A stretch of 64,000 nucleotides of DNA from Bradyrhizobium sp. SK17 (GTDB lineage Bacteria > Pseudomonadota > Alphaproteobacteria > Rhizobiales > Xanthobacteraceae), in contig NZ_CP025113.1 of NCBI RefSeq assembly GCF_002831585.1, forward strand, positions 5,781,001 through 5,845,000. Direction: 5' to 3'. The position numbers were made by a program, and so were the translations under genes. Below the pieces are notes generated by a model. That model searched no databases and was not told the DNA's origin. It saw only the letters and a list, made by a program, of their open reading frames with translations. Below, in pieces: positions 8,835-18,609 of this stretch; within the stretch, counting starts at the first letter, position 1; each line of letters begins with the position of its first letter.

Positions 8835-9344
8835 TTACGCCGACGTCAAACGTGCGCAGACCAACTCGACGCAGCGCTCAAGCGGAAGCTCGGATGTATC
8901 GAGCACTTCATACCCTGCCTCGTTCGCCTCTCTCCGCAGATATCTCGCCCAGTTCATCATCTCCGGGTTGGCAAGTTCAGGCTGCGCACGCTCCGTAATC
9001 AGACGGTGCGCCCTGATCGCGTCGTCGCAATCCACCAGGATCACGCGAGCGTCCTCGATGCCAAATGCTAGCAAGCCCTCGCGCACGAAGGCCAGCCGCA
9101 TTTGCCCTTCGAACAGCACCCGGTGATGTTTGCCACGCAGCGCCGCGACCCGCTCCATCCAGGCCAGCGTCATCGCGCGTTGCCACGCGCCATCCGGCCC
9201 CCACGCCCGTCTGACTTCAGGCGGAGGCACGCCAATGCTGTCGAAGTGCAGCACTTCGGCCAAATCGGGTCGCCTGATCCTGATCGACTCGGCGATGGCA
9301 GTTTTTCCGGAGCCGGACGCTCCGCTAAGGATTACCAGACGCAT
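8835..9344 (-). CDS. P-loop NTPase, AAA/small-kinase type
   Basis: This 169-residue protein starts MRLVILSGASGSGKT, a Walker A motif right at the N-terminus, and continues with FDSIGVPPPE and a central VLFEGQ segment that fits a Walker B-like strand. The architecture is that of small nucleoside or sugar kinases and of uncharacterised AAA_33-type phosphotransferases. The start at 9344 follows the dioxygenase stop by five bases, so the two genes are probably co-transcribed. No substrate can be assigned; the linkage suggests it may modify or use the same compound as the dioxygenase. Confidence 0.7.
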   Translation of the reverse strand: MRLVILSGASGSGKTAIAESIRIRRPDLAEVLHFDSIGVPPPEVRRAWGPDGAWQRAMTLAWMERVAALRGKHHRVLFEGQMRLAFVREGLLAFGIEDARVILVDCDDAIRAHRLITERAQPELANPEMMNWARYLRREANEAGYEVLDTSELPLERCVELVCARLTSA

Positions 9345-9349
9345 CGCGA

Positions 9350-10186
9350 TCACCCCCGCCCTTCCTGCAACGCGAGGCGGATCGCGATTTCGACCGGCGA
9401 ATAGCGGCCATCTTCCCGGACGAGCCTGAACGGCTCCGTTGGCGCGAGCGGAGGCTGCGCCAGAAAGCGCGGCTCCGTGCCACGATGCATCTGTGCAGCG
9501 TGCACGAGGAAGGGGTGGCACAAATAGACCGTGCCGGCCTCACCGGTCGCCAGCGCCTCGGGACGGTCCAGCGCCGCGCCCAATTGGTCGAGCTCGACGT
9601 GAGACAGGCCCGCATCGCCAGCCGGTTCGAGTGACCGCGCGATGTCACGATGCGATCCGACCTTGATGCGCGTGGGCGCGTCGCACGCGCCCACGTCGGA
9701 GAGCAGAAACAGCATCAGCAGCGCACGCCCGCGCGAGGTGACATTCGCCCGCCGGGACGAGAAATCACTAGCCACGCTGCGAAAGCCCGCGTCGATATGC
9801 CAGCCGGCATCGCCCGGATCGTGCGGACTTGGAAATCGCACCGGAAACGTTCCGAGGTTGGGTCGTGGGAGCCAGCGCCCCTTGCCGACCAGTTGATCGA
9901 ACGCCGCGTGGAGCATGGGTGTGTTGGCGGCCTGCTCGAACGGCTCATCGCCGTAGTGACCCAGCCGGACGACCGGCCGCGTCCAGGTCACCGGATCAGC
10001 GGGATCGCACGGCAGATCGCGCCACAGGATAGCGCGGCATTGGTCGGCAAGCGCCCGGGGAAAGGCCCGTTCAAACCGGACAAATCCATCCTGGATGAAT
10101 TGCCGTATCTGCGCGTCGCCAAGGGCGCGCACGGGTTCGTCGTCGCAGGGTGACATGAAGTCCTCAAATCGTTCGGCCAACGACAT
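9350..10186 (-). CDS. Phytanoyl-CoA dioxygenase-like Fe(II)/2-oxoglutarate oxygenase
   Basis: The 278-residue protein shows the iron-ligand motif HID in DAGWHIDAGFR (about residue 130), then LFLLSDVGACDAPTRIKVGSH typical of PhyH-like cores, and a distal His and Arg in CHPFLVHAAQMHRGTEPRF for iron and 2-oxoglutarate. These make a catalytically competent Fe(II)/2OG oxygenase likely. The start may instead be the ATG at 10156. It is the first gene of a two-gene unit with the P-loop protein. Substrate unknown. Confidence 0.72.
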   Translation of the reverse strand: MSLAERFEDFMSPCDDEPVRALGDAQIRQFIQDGFVRFERAFPRALADQCRAILWRDLPCDPADPVTWTRPVVRLGHYGDEPFEQAANTPMLHAAFDQLVGKGRWLPRPNLGTFPVRFPSPHDPGDAGWHIDAGFRSVASDFSSRRANVTSRGRALLMLFLLSDVGACDAPTRIKVGSHRDIARSLEPAGDAGLSHVELDQLGAALDRPEALATGEAGTVYLCHPFLVHAAQMHRGTEPRFLAQPPLAPTEPFRLVREDGRYSPVEIAIRLALQEGRG

Positions 10187-10415
10187 TGGTCTGCGCGAAG
10201 CAGAACAGTCGGGCTCATTCGGTCCGGAGAAATGCGTCAGGCCGTGCGGCCATCAGCACATTCGTCTTCCAACCGCTTGGAAAAGCGGTGCCGTCACAGG
10301 CTCAGGAAGAAGACCGATGCGATGTTGAGGGTACGGATCATCATGGCGGTCCCAGTTTACACCGCACAACCTTGGATTGGCAACAGAGCCATGGCATCAA
10401 GCCCTGCCTGTCACC

Positions 10416-11669
10416 CTAGCTCGCCAGATAGCGCTCATACTTGCCGCCGACGACCTCGTCGGCGGCAACCGCCGGATCCAGCGTGTAGAGGTCCTGCGCA
10501 TGGCCGATGCCGCGCAACACGAAGCGGCCGGTCGAGACCAGATAGTTGCGGCCGGCGGCATCGAGCCCGGCGCGAAACGCGGTCGAGGTCAGCAGGTCGC
10601 GATCGACCGAGGCGCACATCGAGGCGATCCGGCTGACTTCGTTGACGGCAGGCCCGACCACCGTGAAATCCAGCCGGTCCTGGCTTCCGATATTACCGTA
10701 AAACACCTCGCCGACATGGAGCCCGACATAGGCCGAGGTGGTCGGCTGTCCGTCGGTGGCACGGCGGGTGTTCAAGGCGTCCATGTTGTTGCGGAAGGTG
10801 TGTTCGGCCCGCAGCGCCGCGCGCTTGGCGCCGGCCAGGTTTTCGCCGGTGAACATCGCCAGCACGCCGTCGCCGATCAGCTTCAGCACCTCGCCGCCGG
10901 CATCGTGGATCGCGTCGATCGAGGCCTGCGCATAGTCGTTGAGGAACGGAATGATCTCGTCCGGGCCGATGCGCTCGCTGATCGCGGTCGAGCCACGCAC
11001 GTCGGAGTACCACAGCACGGCCTTGATCTTCTCGGTGATGCCGCGCTGCATCCGTCCGCGCAGCACCTGCTCCGCGGTCTCGCGGCCGAGATAGACCCGC
11101 CCGAGCGTGCGGGCGATCTCGACCTGCGCGGCCGATTTGATCGCGAGCCCGAGCACCGGCACCAGGTCGCGCAGCGCAGCCATATGGCTCTCGCCGAAGC
11201 CGTCCGAGTGACGGGTGGTGTAGTAGGAATAGAAACAGTCCATCTCGCCGATCGTGCCGGCCTCGCCGAAGCGGTGCACGAAAGCGGCGAAATGCTTGTG
11301 ACCCTTCTCGGCGAGTTCGCCGATCATCGAAAAATCGTGCGAGCCGTTGAGGTCGATCACCATCTCGTCATGGCCGTTTTCGAGCATGTGATGGAACGCC
11401 GACCTCCGCCAGGTCTGGCTGGCCTCGCCGGTGCTGGTCGAGCCGTACTCGAAGATGTCGGCCTCGTTGCTCACGCCGTCGTTCCAGCGGAAGCCACGCC
11501 CCTCGAAAATCGGATGCAGGGTATCGATGAACACGATCGCCCGCGACAGCGGCATGCCGGCGGCCCGGCAGCGCTCGCAGAAGCCGCGCAGCAGGTCGTT
11601 TTCCGGCAGGCCAGTCAGGCCCTGGCGGACCAGCCAATTCATGAGGCGCAAGCGGGGCGTCAGTTCCAT
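10416..11669 (-). CDS. Class III adenylate/guanylate cyclase
   Basis: The C-terminal half of this 417-residue protein is a class III nucleotide cyclase domain. The first metal Asp is in WYSDVRGST (about residue 223), GGEVLKLIGDGVLAMF carries the substrate-selecting Lys and the second metal Asp, and DFTVVGPAVNEVSRI the transition-state Asn and Arg. All catalytic positions seem present. The N-terminal half (1-200) is a soluble sensor-like region without clear membrane segments, as in many rhizobial cyclases. The start at 11669 (MELTPRLRLMNW) is preferred over the longer open frame, whose extension is of low quality. Confidence 0.88.
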   Translation of the reverse strand: MELTPRLRLMNWLVRQGLTGLPENDLLRGFCERCRAAGMPLSRAIVFIDTLHPIFEGRGFRWNDGVSNEADIFEYGSTSTGEASQTWRRSAFHHMLENGHDEMVIDLNGSHDFSMIGELAEKGHKHFAAFVHRFGEAGTIGEMDCFYSYYTTRHSDGFGESHMAALRDLVPVLGLAIKSAAQVEIARTLGRVYLGRETAEQVLRGRMQRGITEKIKAVLWYSDVRGSTAISERIGPDEIIPFLNDYAQASIDAIHDAGGEVLKLIGDGVLAMFTGENLAGAKRAALRAEHTFRNNMDALNTRRATDGQPTTSAYVGLHVGEVFYGNIGSQDRLDFTVVGPAVNEVSRIASMCASVDRDLLTSTAFRAGLDAAGRNYLVSTGRFVLRGIGHAQDLYTLDPAVAADEVVGGKYERYLAS

Positions 11670-11844
11670 CAGCTGATTATGCCGGGCAATCGGTGCGGGA
11701 GGAAGGGCTTGTCGTCGCGTGACAGATGCGGACGCCAACGCGGCATTGCAAGGGCTGCTCCGCCTCACCATTTCGCGCGGAACAGCGCGGCCGGATGGCT
11801 GCAATTCCGCTTTCCTTTGGCTCAGCCATCGCGCACAACAGCGC

Positions 11845-12036
11845 ATGGACAACGACCCCGGTCAGCCAAGCCCGATCCGACGCCTGATGCAATGGGCGAT
11901 CACGCCGCCACAATCCTACGGGGTCTATCTTGGCGGCCTCATCCTGGTGTTCGCCCTGTCGTTCTACGCCGGCACGCTGAGGCCGAAGCACCTGCCTGCC
12001 CCGTCGGTGACCGCACCATCCGCCCCGCGTAGCTGA
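11845..12036 (+). CDS. Small single-pass membrane protein of unknown function
   Basis: This 63-residue frame begins MDNDPGQPSPIRRLMQWA and has one strong membrane segment (YLGGLILVFALSFYAG, about residues 30-45), followed by a Pro-rich tail. The frame is open upstream to 11719, but that part overlaps the cyclase promoter and looks non-coding. It ends one base before the stop of the convergent EamA gene. Coding status is supported by the clean N-in/TM/tail layout only. Confidence 0.5.
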   Translation: MDNDPGQPSPIRRLMQWAITPPQSYGVYLGGLILVFALSFYAGTLRPKHLPAPSVTAPSAPRS

Positions 12037-12915
12037 TCAGGCCGATTTGCGCTCCGACGTCGCGATCCAGATCCCGGCGAACACCGCGATCAGGCCGACG
12101 ACCAGATTGGCGGTGATCGGCTCCCCGACCAACTGCCTCGCCAGCAGCCCGGCGGCGATCGGATTGACCGTCATGGTGTTGGCGACACGGGTCGGCGACG
12201 CCCGCTCCAGCGCGAGCACCCACAGGATGAAGGCGAGCGCGCCGCCGGCTATCCCGAGATAGAGCCCCGCGATCCATTGCGGCGTGCCGAAGTCGCGCAG
12301 CGTCGCCAGGCTCCCCGTGCACATGCCCACCGCCGCAAGCGCAGCCGCACCCGCGCCCATGCCCACGGCGAGGAAGCCGAGCGCGCTGGAACGGCGGATC
12401 AATGGCCGCGACAGCACGTTGTAGAACGCCATGCAGAGCACCGCGGCCGCCATGATCAGTTCACCGCGCCACGCCCCCGCCGGCGCCGCCGACAGCCCGG
12501 AAGCCAGCGCAGCCGCCACCCCGAGCACCGCGATCGAGACCCCGATCGATTTCCGCATCGTCAACGGCTCGATGCCGAGCACGGCGCCGACCACCATGGT
12601 GGAGAGCGGCAGCGTCGCCAGCGCAAGACTGGCGCGGGCCGCCGTGGTGTAGGTCATCGCGATATTATAGAGCACGAAGAAGACGCCGAAGAAGGCGATG
12701 CCAAGCGCGGCCACCGCAAGCCAATCCTCGCGCCGCGGCCACTTCGCGCCGAGCAGGACCGCGGCGGGAAGCACGCACAGAAAGCCGATCGCCCAGCGCA
12801 GGATGGCGAGCGTGACCGGATCGGCATTGCCTGCCAGGTAACGCGTGATCGCCGCCGCCGTGCCGCCGAGACAGCTCGAGACCAAGGCTATCGCAACGCC
12901 GATCCACTCGCCCAT
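12037..12915 (-). CDS. EamA/DMT-superfamily exporter
   Basis: The 292-residue protein has ten hydrophobic segments arranged as two EamA repeats (about residues 1-140 and 150-285), the architecture of drug/metabolite exporters such as RhaT and YdcZ relatives. Positive residues lie mostly in the predicted cytoplasmic loops and at the C-terminus (SERKSA). It is transcribed divergently from an XRE/MmyB-type regulator with 78 bp between starts, so that regulator probably controls it. Substrate unknown, most likely an amino acid or a small toxic metabolite. Confidence 0.85.
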   Translation of the reverse strand: MGEWIGVAIALVSSCLGGTAAAITRYLAGNADPVTLAILRWAIGFLCVLPAAVLLGAKWPRREDWLAVAALGIAFFGVFFVLYNIAMTYTTAARASLALATLPLSTMVVGAVLGIEPLTMRKSIGVSIAVLGVAAALASGLSAAPAGAWRGELIMAAAVLCMAFYNVLSRPLIRRSSALGFLAVGMGAGAAALAAVGMCTGSLATLRDFGTPQWIAGLYLGIAGGALAFILWVLALERASPTRVANTMTVNPIAAGLLARQLVGEPITANLVVGLIAVFAGIWIATSERKSA

Positions 12916-12993
12916 CCGGCCCTCATGCGCTTCGAACTGGCTTGTGGCATCTTGCCCGGGGAGATCGTTCCGGCAACTACTTCACAGGTACTC

Positions 12994-13815
12994 ATGTCGC
13001 AGCAGCACGATTTTGCCGCCAGCTTGCGCGAATGGCGGAAGCGAAAAGGCCACTCGCAGCTCGAGCTCGCCGGGCGCGCCGATATCTCCCAGCGCCATCT
13101 CAGCTTCCTCGAACTCGGACGTGCCGCACCAAGCCGCGACATGGTGATCCGACTCGCCGCGGCGCTCGAGGTGCCGTTGCGCCAGCAGAACGCGCTGCTG
13201 GTCGCGGCCGGCTTCGCGCCGGTGTGGCGGCAAACCGACCTTGCCGCGCCGGAGCTCGCCCAGATCCGCCACGCGCTGGATTTCATCCTGGCGCAGCAGG
13301 AGCCGTTCCCTGCGGTCGTGGTCGACCGGCACTGGAATCTGTTGCTCGCCAATGCTGGCGCAGTGAGGCTGGTGGAATTCCTGGTCGGACCGCTGGAGCC
13401 CGGCGCCCCCGTCAATCTGGCCGACGCTCTGGTCGCTCCCGGCGTGCTGCGGCCCTACCTCACCAATTGGGCCCAGGTGGCCGGCTACTTCATTCGCAGC
13501 GTCGAGGCCGACGCCGCGAGTGACGGCACCACCGCGACGGCGCAATTGCTCGAGCGCCTGCTCGCCTATGACGGCGTCGCGGCGGCGTTGGCGGCGCCGC
13601 CAGCGGGCTTCGCATCGGGACCGGTGCTACCGATGCTGTTTCGCAAGGGCGATGTCGGCCTGCAACTGTTCACCACGATCGCGACGCTGGGGACGCCGCA
13701 GGACGTCACGCTACAGGAATTGCGGATCGAGAGCTTCTTTCCGATGGACGACGCGACCGCGCGGCTGTTTCGGGACTGGTCAGAGGCGAGCGGCATCGAA
13801 GCGCCTCGGTCATAG
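12994..13815 (+). CDS. XRE-family regulator with MmyB-like ligand-binding domain
   Basis: This 273-residue protein starts with a helix-turn-helix of the XRE type (residues 8-60, REWRKRKGHSQLELAGRADIS then QRHLSFLELGR) followed by a PAS-like MmyB ligand-binding domain (about 90-265, with PAVVVDRHWNLLLANAGAV). In characterised relatives this domain binds fatty acids or similar ligands. The ATG at 12994 is chosen because the helix-turn-helix begins directly after it; the long upstream open frame is antisense to the exporter. It is divergent to that exporter, suggesting local control. Confidence 0.85.
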   Translation: MSQQHDFAASLREWRKRKGHSQLELAGRADISQRHLSFLELGRAAPSRDMVIRLAAALEVPLRQQNALLVAAGFAPVWRQTDLAAPELAQIRHALDFILAQQEPFPAVVVDRHWNLLLANAGAVRLVEFLVGPLEPGAPVNLADALVAPGVLRPYLTNWAQVAGYFIRSVEADAASDGTTATAQLLERLLAYDGVAAALAAPPAGFASGPVLPMLFRKGDVGLQLFTTIATLGTPQDVTLQELRIESFFPMDDATARLFRDWSEASGIEAPRS

Positions 13816-13868
13816 GTTCCGGCGACATTTCGACCTGACGCTCTCGCGAGGACTTGGCGGCGCCCCGG

Positions 13869-14849
13869 CTACACCATCTCGGCCGGCGCCAACCGGCAGG
13901 TCTCGCTGCTGATCTCGACCTGCAACGTCGCGTGATGAATGCTGAAGCGCTCGGACAGCTCCGCGCAGACGCGGTGCAGGAAGATATCGTCGTGTCCGCC
14001 GGGCCGCACCAGATGCGCGGTCAGCGCGGTTTCGCTGGTGCTCATCGCCCAGATGTGCAGGTCGTGCACCTCGGTGACGCCCTCGAGCGCGGCGAGATAA
14101 TCCCTCACCTGTTTGAGATCGATCCCCTTCGGCACCGCGTCGAGCGCGAGGTTGACGCTGTCGCGGGCGAGTTCCCAGCCGCTGATCAGCACGACCACGG
14201 CGATGACCAGACTGATCGCCGGATCGATCCATTGCCAGCCGGTCGCCATGATGAGCAGCGCGGCAACCACGACGCCGAGCGAGACGCCGGCATCCGCCGC
14301 CATGTGCAGATAGGCGCCGCGGACATTGAGGTCGCTGTGGCGGCCGCGCATGAACATGAGCGCGGTGCCACCATTGATCAGGATGCCGAGCGCCGCAACC
14401 CAGACCACGGTCCAGCTTGCCACCTCGGCAGGCTCGCGGAAGCGGTTGATCGCCTCGACCGCGATGCCGCCGACCGCGATCAACAGCAGCCCGGCATTGA
14501 ACAGCGCCGCCAGGATCGAGGCGCGGCGATAGCCATAGGTGTGAGTGTCGGTTGGGCGCCTGCCGGCGAGCCACGCCCCACCCCAGGCCAGGAGCAGCGC
14601 GATGACGTCGGAGAGATTATGGACGGCGTCGGAGATCAGCGCCAGCGAGTTGGCGGAGTAGCCGAAGATCAATTCCGCGATGACGAAGGCGGTGTTGAGC
14701 GAGGCGCCGACCGCGAAGGCGGTACCGAAACTGGCGGGCGCATGGCTGTGCCCGGCATGGGAATGTCCCGCGTGGGAGTGGCCGCCGTGGGAATGTCCAT
14801 CGTGGGAATGACCACTATGGTCGTGGTCATGATCGTGATTATGCGCCAT
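13869..14849 (-). CDS. Cation diffusion facilitator (Zn/Co/Cd efflux), CzcD/DmeF-like
   Basis: The 326-residue protein has a His-rich N-terminus of about 35 residues with repeated GHSHD/GHSHA units, six membrane segments and a C-terminal cytoplasmic domain (about 245-320). The metal sites are visible as DAVHNLSD in the second segment and HMAAD in the fifth. Such proteins exchange divalent metal ions for protons to lower cytoplasmic metal. The start is put at the ATG at 14849, giving MAHNHDHDHD; the upstream ATG would add an Arg-rich stretch unlikely to be native. A palindromic repeat lies between it and parC. Confidence 0.92.
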   Translation of the reverse strand: MAHNHDHDHDHSGHSHDGHSHGGHSHAGHSHAGHSHAPASFGTAFAVGASLNTAFVIAELIFGYSANSLALISDAVHNLSDVIALLLAWGGAWLAGRRPTDTHTYGYRRASILAALFNAGLLLIAVGGIAVEAINRFREPAEVASWTVVWVAALGILINGGTALMFMRGRHSDLNVRGAYLHMAADAGVSLGVVVAALLIMATGWQWIDPAISLVIAVVVLISGWELARDSVNLALDAVPKGIDLKQVRDYLAALEGVTEVHDLHIWAMSTSETALTAHLVRPGGHDDIFLHRVCAELSERFSIHHATLQVEISSETCRLAPAEMV

Positions 14850-14935
14850 GGCAACCGCCGTCCGAGTTCGTCGGCGACGGTTATAGCGCGGCAAAATGTG
14901 GATACTATCACACCGCGCAACTTGAAGGCGCAGCC

Positions 14936-15012
14936 GTAGGCCGGATCAGCCAGCGGCGTAATCCACCGTCCATGACGAGACGGCGGGTTACGGCTTGCGC
15001 CTAACCCGCCCT
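14936..15012. repeat. Palindromic intergenic repeat, GTAGGCCGGAT...family
   Basis: The left arm GTAGGCCGGATCAGCCAGCG and the right arm ending ACGGCTTGCGCCTAACCCGC can pair over about 30 bases, and the copy at 18113 shares the same layout (GTAGGGCGGATTGGCGCAGCG ... TTACGCC..GGCTAGCCCGCC). It sits immediately downstream of parC and upstream of the CDF gene. The family resembles widely scattered rhizobial repeats of unknown function that can form hairpins in transcripts. Confidence 0.7.
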
Positions 15013-15020
15013 CCACAGTG

Positions 15021-17276
15021 TTACTCCACGCCGCGGTTGAACTTGTTCGACTTCGGCAGGCCATGGGCGAGCCGGCCGGCATCGGCGCGGTTGCCGCGCC
15101 AGTCGGCCAGTTCCTTCATGGTCATGCTGTGCTCGCGACCGGCGGAGTCCTTCCAGGTCAGGCCGGTCTTGGCATCGAACACCGCGACGTCGGACAGCTC
15201 CGAGCTGGTATACTTTTGCAGACGCACGCCGCGGCCGCGCGCCATCTCCGGCACCTGGTCGAGGCCGAACAGCACCATCTTGTGGTTGGTGCCGATCACC
15301 GCAACGGTATCGCCGTTCACGGTCGTGATCGCGCGGGCCTCGTTCGGCATCTCGACATTGAGCACCTGCTTGCCCTTGCGGGTGTTGCCGACGCAGTCCT
15401 CTTCCTTGACGACGAAGCCCTGCCCCTCGCTGCTCGCGACCAGGAACTTGCGCTCGCCCTTGTTGACGAACAGCGAGATGATCGCGGCGTCCTGCTCGAG
15501 GTCGATGAACATGCGGATCGGCTCGCCATGGCCGCGGCCGCCCGGCAGCTTGGCGACGTCGAGCGAGTAGAACCTGCCGTTGGTGGCGAACAGCAGCAGC
15601 TTCGAGGTGGTCTCGGCAAAGAACGAGTGCTCGAGCTTGTCGTCGGTCTTGAAGGTGAGCCCCGAGAGATCCTCGACATGGCCCTTCAGCGTCCGCACCC
15701 AGCCCTTCTCGGAGATCACGACGGTGCACGGCTCGCGCTCGACCAAGGCTTCCTCAATCGCGGCGAGATCGTGCTCCGGCGCATCGGCGAAGGTGGTGCG
15801 GCGCTTGCCGAGCGGCGTCTTCGGCCCGAACATGTCGCGGACCTTGCTGACCTGCTCGCCGACCTTGGCCCATTGCTCGGTCTCGGAGGCGAGCAGCCCC
15901 TCGATGCCCTTCAGCTCCTTGCGCAGATCCTTGTCCTCGGTGCGGATCTCCATCTCCTCGAGGCGGCGCAAATTGCGCAGGCGCATGTTGAGGATGGCCT
16001 CGGCCTGGATCTCCGACAGCTTGAAGGTCTTCATCAGGACCGGCTTCGGCTCGTCCTCGGTGCGGATGATCTTGATCACCTTGTCGAGGTTCAGGAACGC
16101 GATCAGCTGGCCGCCGAGAATTTCGAGCCGGTGCTCGATCTGCCCCTTGCGGAAGTTGGAGCGGCGGATCAACACGTCGCGCAGATGGTCGAGCCATTCG
16201 CGCAGACATTCGGCAAGACCGACCACTTTCGGGATGCGGCCCTTGATCAGCACGTTGAGGTTCAGCGAGATCTTGCTTTCGAGTTCGGTGAGCCGGAACA
16301 GCGACTCCATCATCAGCGCCGGATCGACGGTGCGCGATTTCGGCTCGATCACGAGCCGGACGTCCTCGGCCGACTCGTCGCGCACGTCGGCAACCAGCGG
16401 CAGCTTCTTCTCGTTGATGAGATCGGCGATCCGCTCAACGATCCGCGACTTCTGCACCAGCCACGGGATCTCGGTGACGACGACCACCCAGGTGCCGCGC
16501 GCGCCCTCCTCCTGGACCCAGCGCGAGCGGGTGCGGAACGAGCCGCGCCCCGTGGTGTAGGCCTCGACGATCGCTTCCTTGGAATCGACGACGATGCCGC
16601 CGGTCGGGAAATCAGGACCCTTGACCCATTTCAGCAGCGCCTTCGACTTGGCGTCGGGCTTCTCGATCAAGTGCAGCGCGGCGTCGCAGAGCTCGGCCGC
16701 GTTGTGCGGCGGGATCGAGGTCGCCATGCCGACCGCGATGCCCTGCGCGCCGTTGGCCAGTAGGTTCGGGAAGCCGCCCGGCAGCACCACCGGCTCCTTC
16801 GACTGGCCGTCATAGTTGAGGCGGAATTCAACGCCGTCCTCGTCGATGCCGTCGAGCAGCAGCCGCGCGACATCGGTCATGCGGGCTTCGGTGTAACGGT
16901 AGGCGGCCGGATTATCGCCGTCGATATTGCCGAAATTGCCCTGGCCGTCGACCAGCGGGTAGCGCGAGGAGAAATCCTGCGCCAGGCGCACCATGGCGTC
17001 ATAGATCGCCTGGTCGCCATGCGGATGGAACGAGCCCATCACGTCGCCGACGATCTTGGCCGATTTCTTGAAGGCCGCGCGCGGTTCGAGCCCGAGCAGG
17101 TCCATGCCGTAGAGGATGCGCCGGTGCACCGGCTTCAGCCCGTCGCGGGCGTCCGGCAATGCGCGATGCATGATGGTCGAGAGCGCATAGGCGAGATAGC
17201 GCTCCTCGAGCGCGTCGCGCAGCGGCACCTCGTGAATTTCGGCCGGCTTTTCCGGCGGTATCTGTCGTTTTCCCAT
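15021..17276 (-). CDS. parC: DNA topoisomerase IV subunit A
   Basis: This 751-residue protein is the breakage-reunion subunit that, with ParE, decatenates sister chromosomes. The N-terminal part has [17 protein letters not shown], the DNA-gate region and the catalytic tyrosine in [18 protein letters not shown] (about residue 125). The C-terminal region (about 510-745) has the repeating blades seen in ParC beta-pinwheels. Length fits ParC rather than GyrA, and the GyrA-box sequence of gyrase was not seen. It follows recO on the same strand, with 72 bp between them. Confidence 0.94.
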   Translation of the reverse strand: MGKRQIPPEKPAEIHEVPLRDALEERYLAYALSTIMHRALPDARDGLKPVHRRILYGMDLLGLEPRAAFKKSAKIVGDVMGSFHPHGDQAIYDAMVRLAQDFSSRYPLVDGQGNFGNIDGDNPAAYRYTEARMTDVARLLLDGIDEDGVEFRLNYDGQSKEPVVLPGGFPNLLANGAQGIAVGMATSIPPHNAAELCDAALHLIEKPDAKSKALLKWVKGPDFPTGGIVVDSKEAIVEAYTTGRGSFRTRSRWVQEEGARGTWVVVVTEIPWLVQKSRIVERIADLINEKKLPLVADVRDESAEDVRLVIEPKSRTVDPALMMESLFRLTELESKISLNLNVLIKGRIPKVVGLAECLREWLDHLRDVLIRRSNFRKGQIEHRLEILGGQLIAFLNLDKVIKIIRTEDEPKPVLMKTFKLSEIQAEAILNMRLRNLRRLEEMEIRTEDKDLRKELKGIEGLLASETEQWAKVGEQVSKVRDMFGPKTPLGKRRTTFADAPEHDLAAIEEALVEREPCTVVISEKGWVRTLKGHVEDLSGLTFKTDDKLEHSFFAETTSKLLLFATNGRFYSLDVAKLPGGRGHGEPIRMFIDLEQDAAIISLFVNKGERKFLVASSEGQGFVVKEEDCVGNTRKGKQVLNVEMPNEARAITTVNGDTVAVIGTNHKMVLFGLDQVPEMARGRGVRLQKYTSSELSDVAVFDAKTGLTWKDSAGREHSMTMKELADWRGNRADAGRLAHGLPKSNKFNRGVE

Positions 17277-17348
17277 GGGGAGGCGTTAAACCCTGGCGGT
17301 GAATCGGGCAAGCCGCGAATCACCGCGAATTTAGGTTGCGAATCAGGC

Positions 17349-18095
17349 TTACGGAACCGTCGACCGGCTCCGCCGCCTTGTCACGGCGTTGATAAATCCG
17401 TCGCGGGCATCGGAGTGCCCCTGGCCGCGCGGCTCCAGCACGTGGCGGAGCAGGAACAGGCCGGTGATCTGGAAGCCGTCGAGCAGATCCTGGTCCGACA
17501 GGCTGTTGCCGCCCTCGCCTTCGCGCAGGAACGCCGGCAGCGGCAACAGCCGGTCGCGCCACGGCTCGCCGGCCGCGCGGGACACCGCGCCGCCGGATTT
17601 CGGCGACACATAGATCAGGTCGGTGGTCGTCCCCGTCGCCGCGCAATTCTCCAGGTCGAGCCCGAAGCCGAGCTCGGTCAGCATCGCGAGCTCGAACCGG
17701 ATCACATGCACGGCGGCAACGACGGCGTCCTCGAAATCGTCGAGCGTCCCCTCCAGCATCTGGTAGATGTCGTCGTGCGGATCGCGCTCCGGCAGCAGCC
17801 GCGCCAATGCCCCGAGGTGCGTGACGCCGTAGACCGCATGCGACGAGGCCAGCAACGTCGCGGCACGCAGCCGCGTGCCCTCCAGCGCATACATTCCGAG
17901 ATGCTCGTCGAGCCGTGCCCGCCATACCGCGGTGACGCTGTTGCCGGGCTGTAGCAGCGGGCGCATCCGCGAGCTGGCGCCGCCGCGCACCAGGCCGAGA
18001 TGGCGGCCGTGCTCCCGCGTCAGCAGCTCGACGATGGCGGAGGTTTCGCCATGCCGCCGCACCCCCAGCACGATGCCTTCGTCGGTCCACTCCAT
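17349..18095 (-). CDS. recO: DNA repair protein RecO
   Basis: The 248-residue protein begins [30 protein letters not shown], the OB-fold N-terminus of RecO, and continues with the helical domain typical of the family. RecO anneals SSB-coated DNA and loads RecA with RecR in gap repair. Length matches rhizobial RecO. It lies downstream of era and a small membrane gene in the usual alphaproteobacterial order. A palindromic repeat separates it from the small membrane gene, so part of its expression may come from its own promoter. Confidence 0.93.
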   Translation of the reverse strand: MEWTDEGIVLGVRRHGETSAIVELLTREHGRHLGLVRGGASSRMRPLLQPGNSVTAVWRARLDEHLGMYALEGTRLRAATLLASSHAVYGVTHLGALARLLPERDPHDDIYQMLEGTLDDFEDAVVAAVHVIRFELAMLTELGFGLDLENCAATGTTTDLIYVSPKSGGAVSRAAGEPWRDRLLPLPAFLREGEGGNSLSDQDLLDGFQITGLFLLRHVLEPRGQGHSDARDGFINAVTRRRSRSTVP

Positions 18096-18112
18096 GTGGC
18101 GAACGTATCACT

Positions 18113-18193
18113 GTAGGGCGGATTGGCGCAGCGTAATCCGCCGATATCGCCAAGCAGTCGCGGCGGGTTACGCCTTCGGCTAGCCCGCCCTGC
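18113..18193. repeat. Palindromic intergenic repeat, second copy of the GTAGGGCGGAT family
   Basis: The left arm 18113-18142 starts GTAGGGCGGATTGGCGCAGC and the right arm 18162-18193 ends GGCTAGCCCGCCCTGC. The arms pair into a long hairpin with a short loop. The same design occurs at 14936-15012. It lies between the recO start and the small membrane gene, and could act as a transcript-stabilising hairpin or attenuator. Confidence 0.75.
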
Positions 18194-18200
18194 GCTTCCC

Positions 18201-18581
18201 TTACGCGTTGAACCAGCCCTGCGCGTCGCCGGTGAAGGAGTAATACAGCCCGGCCGTGGTCAGGAAGCAGGACACGATCTCGATGGCGCTGTCGATCTCC
18301 AGACCCCTTTCGCCGATCACCTGCACCAGCGAGATCACCGACAGCACCAGCATCGCGGCGAGCGCCCAGCGCGGCCAGTTCTTGCGGTGCCGCGCGGCGA
18401 GCCGCACGAAATACACCAGGAGCAGGATCATGCAGCCGGCCGTCAGGGTCTCGCCCATGATCACCTGATCGGTCCTGACATCGGTCGGCGTGCGGTCCTG
18501 GAACGCCACCGACAGCGCGTCGAGGGTCAGCGAGAGATAGAGCAGCACCTCAAACCACAATACATTTCTGGGCACGTTCAT
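18201..18581 (-). CDS. Small polytopic membrane protein of unknown function
   Basis: The 126-residue protein starts MNVPRNVLWFEVLLYLSLTL and has four hydrophobic segments (about residues 8-28, 42-62, 70-88 and 95-115). It resembles the small conserved membrane proteins often found in this gene cluster, but I know no function. It starts 28 bases after the era stop on the same strand, so it is probably part of the era operon. The open frame continues further upstream inside era but that part is a shadow. Confidence 0.65.
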   Translation of the reverse strand: MNVPRNVLWFEVLLYLSLTLDALSVAFQDRTPTDVRTDQVIMGETLTAGCMILLLVYFVRLAARHRKNWPRWALAAMLVLSVISLVQVIGERGLEIDSAIEIVSCFLTTAGLYYSFTGDAQGWFNA

Positions 18582-18609
18582 TGCTCTGGACACGTTCACT
18601 CGCCGGCTC

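Noticed and set aside
15018..16763. Long open frame antisense to parC
   Set aside because: No domains; parC has complete topoisomerase motifs.
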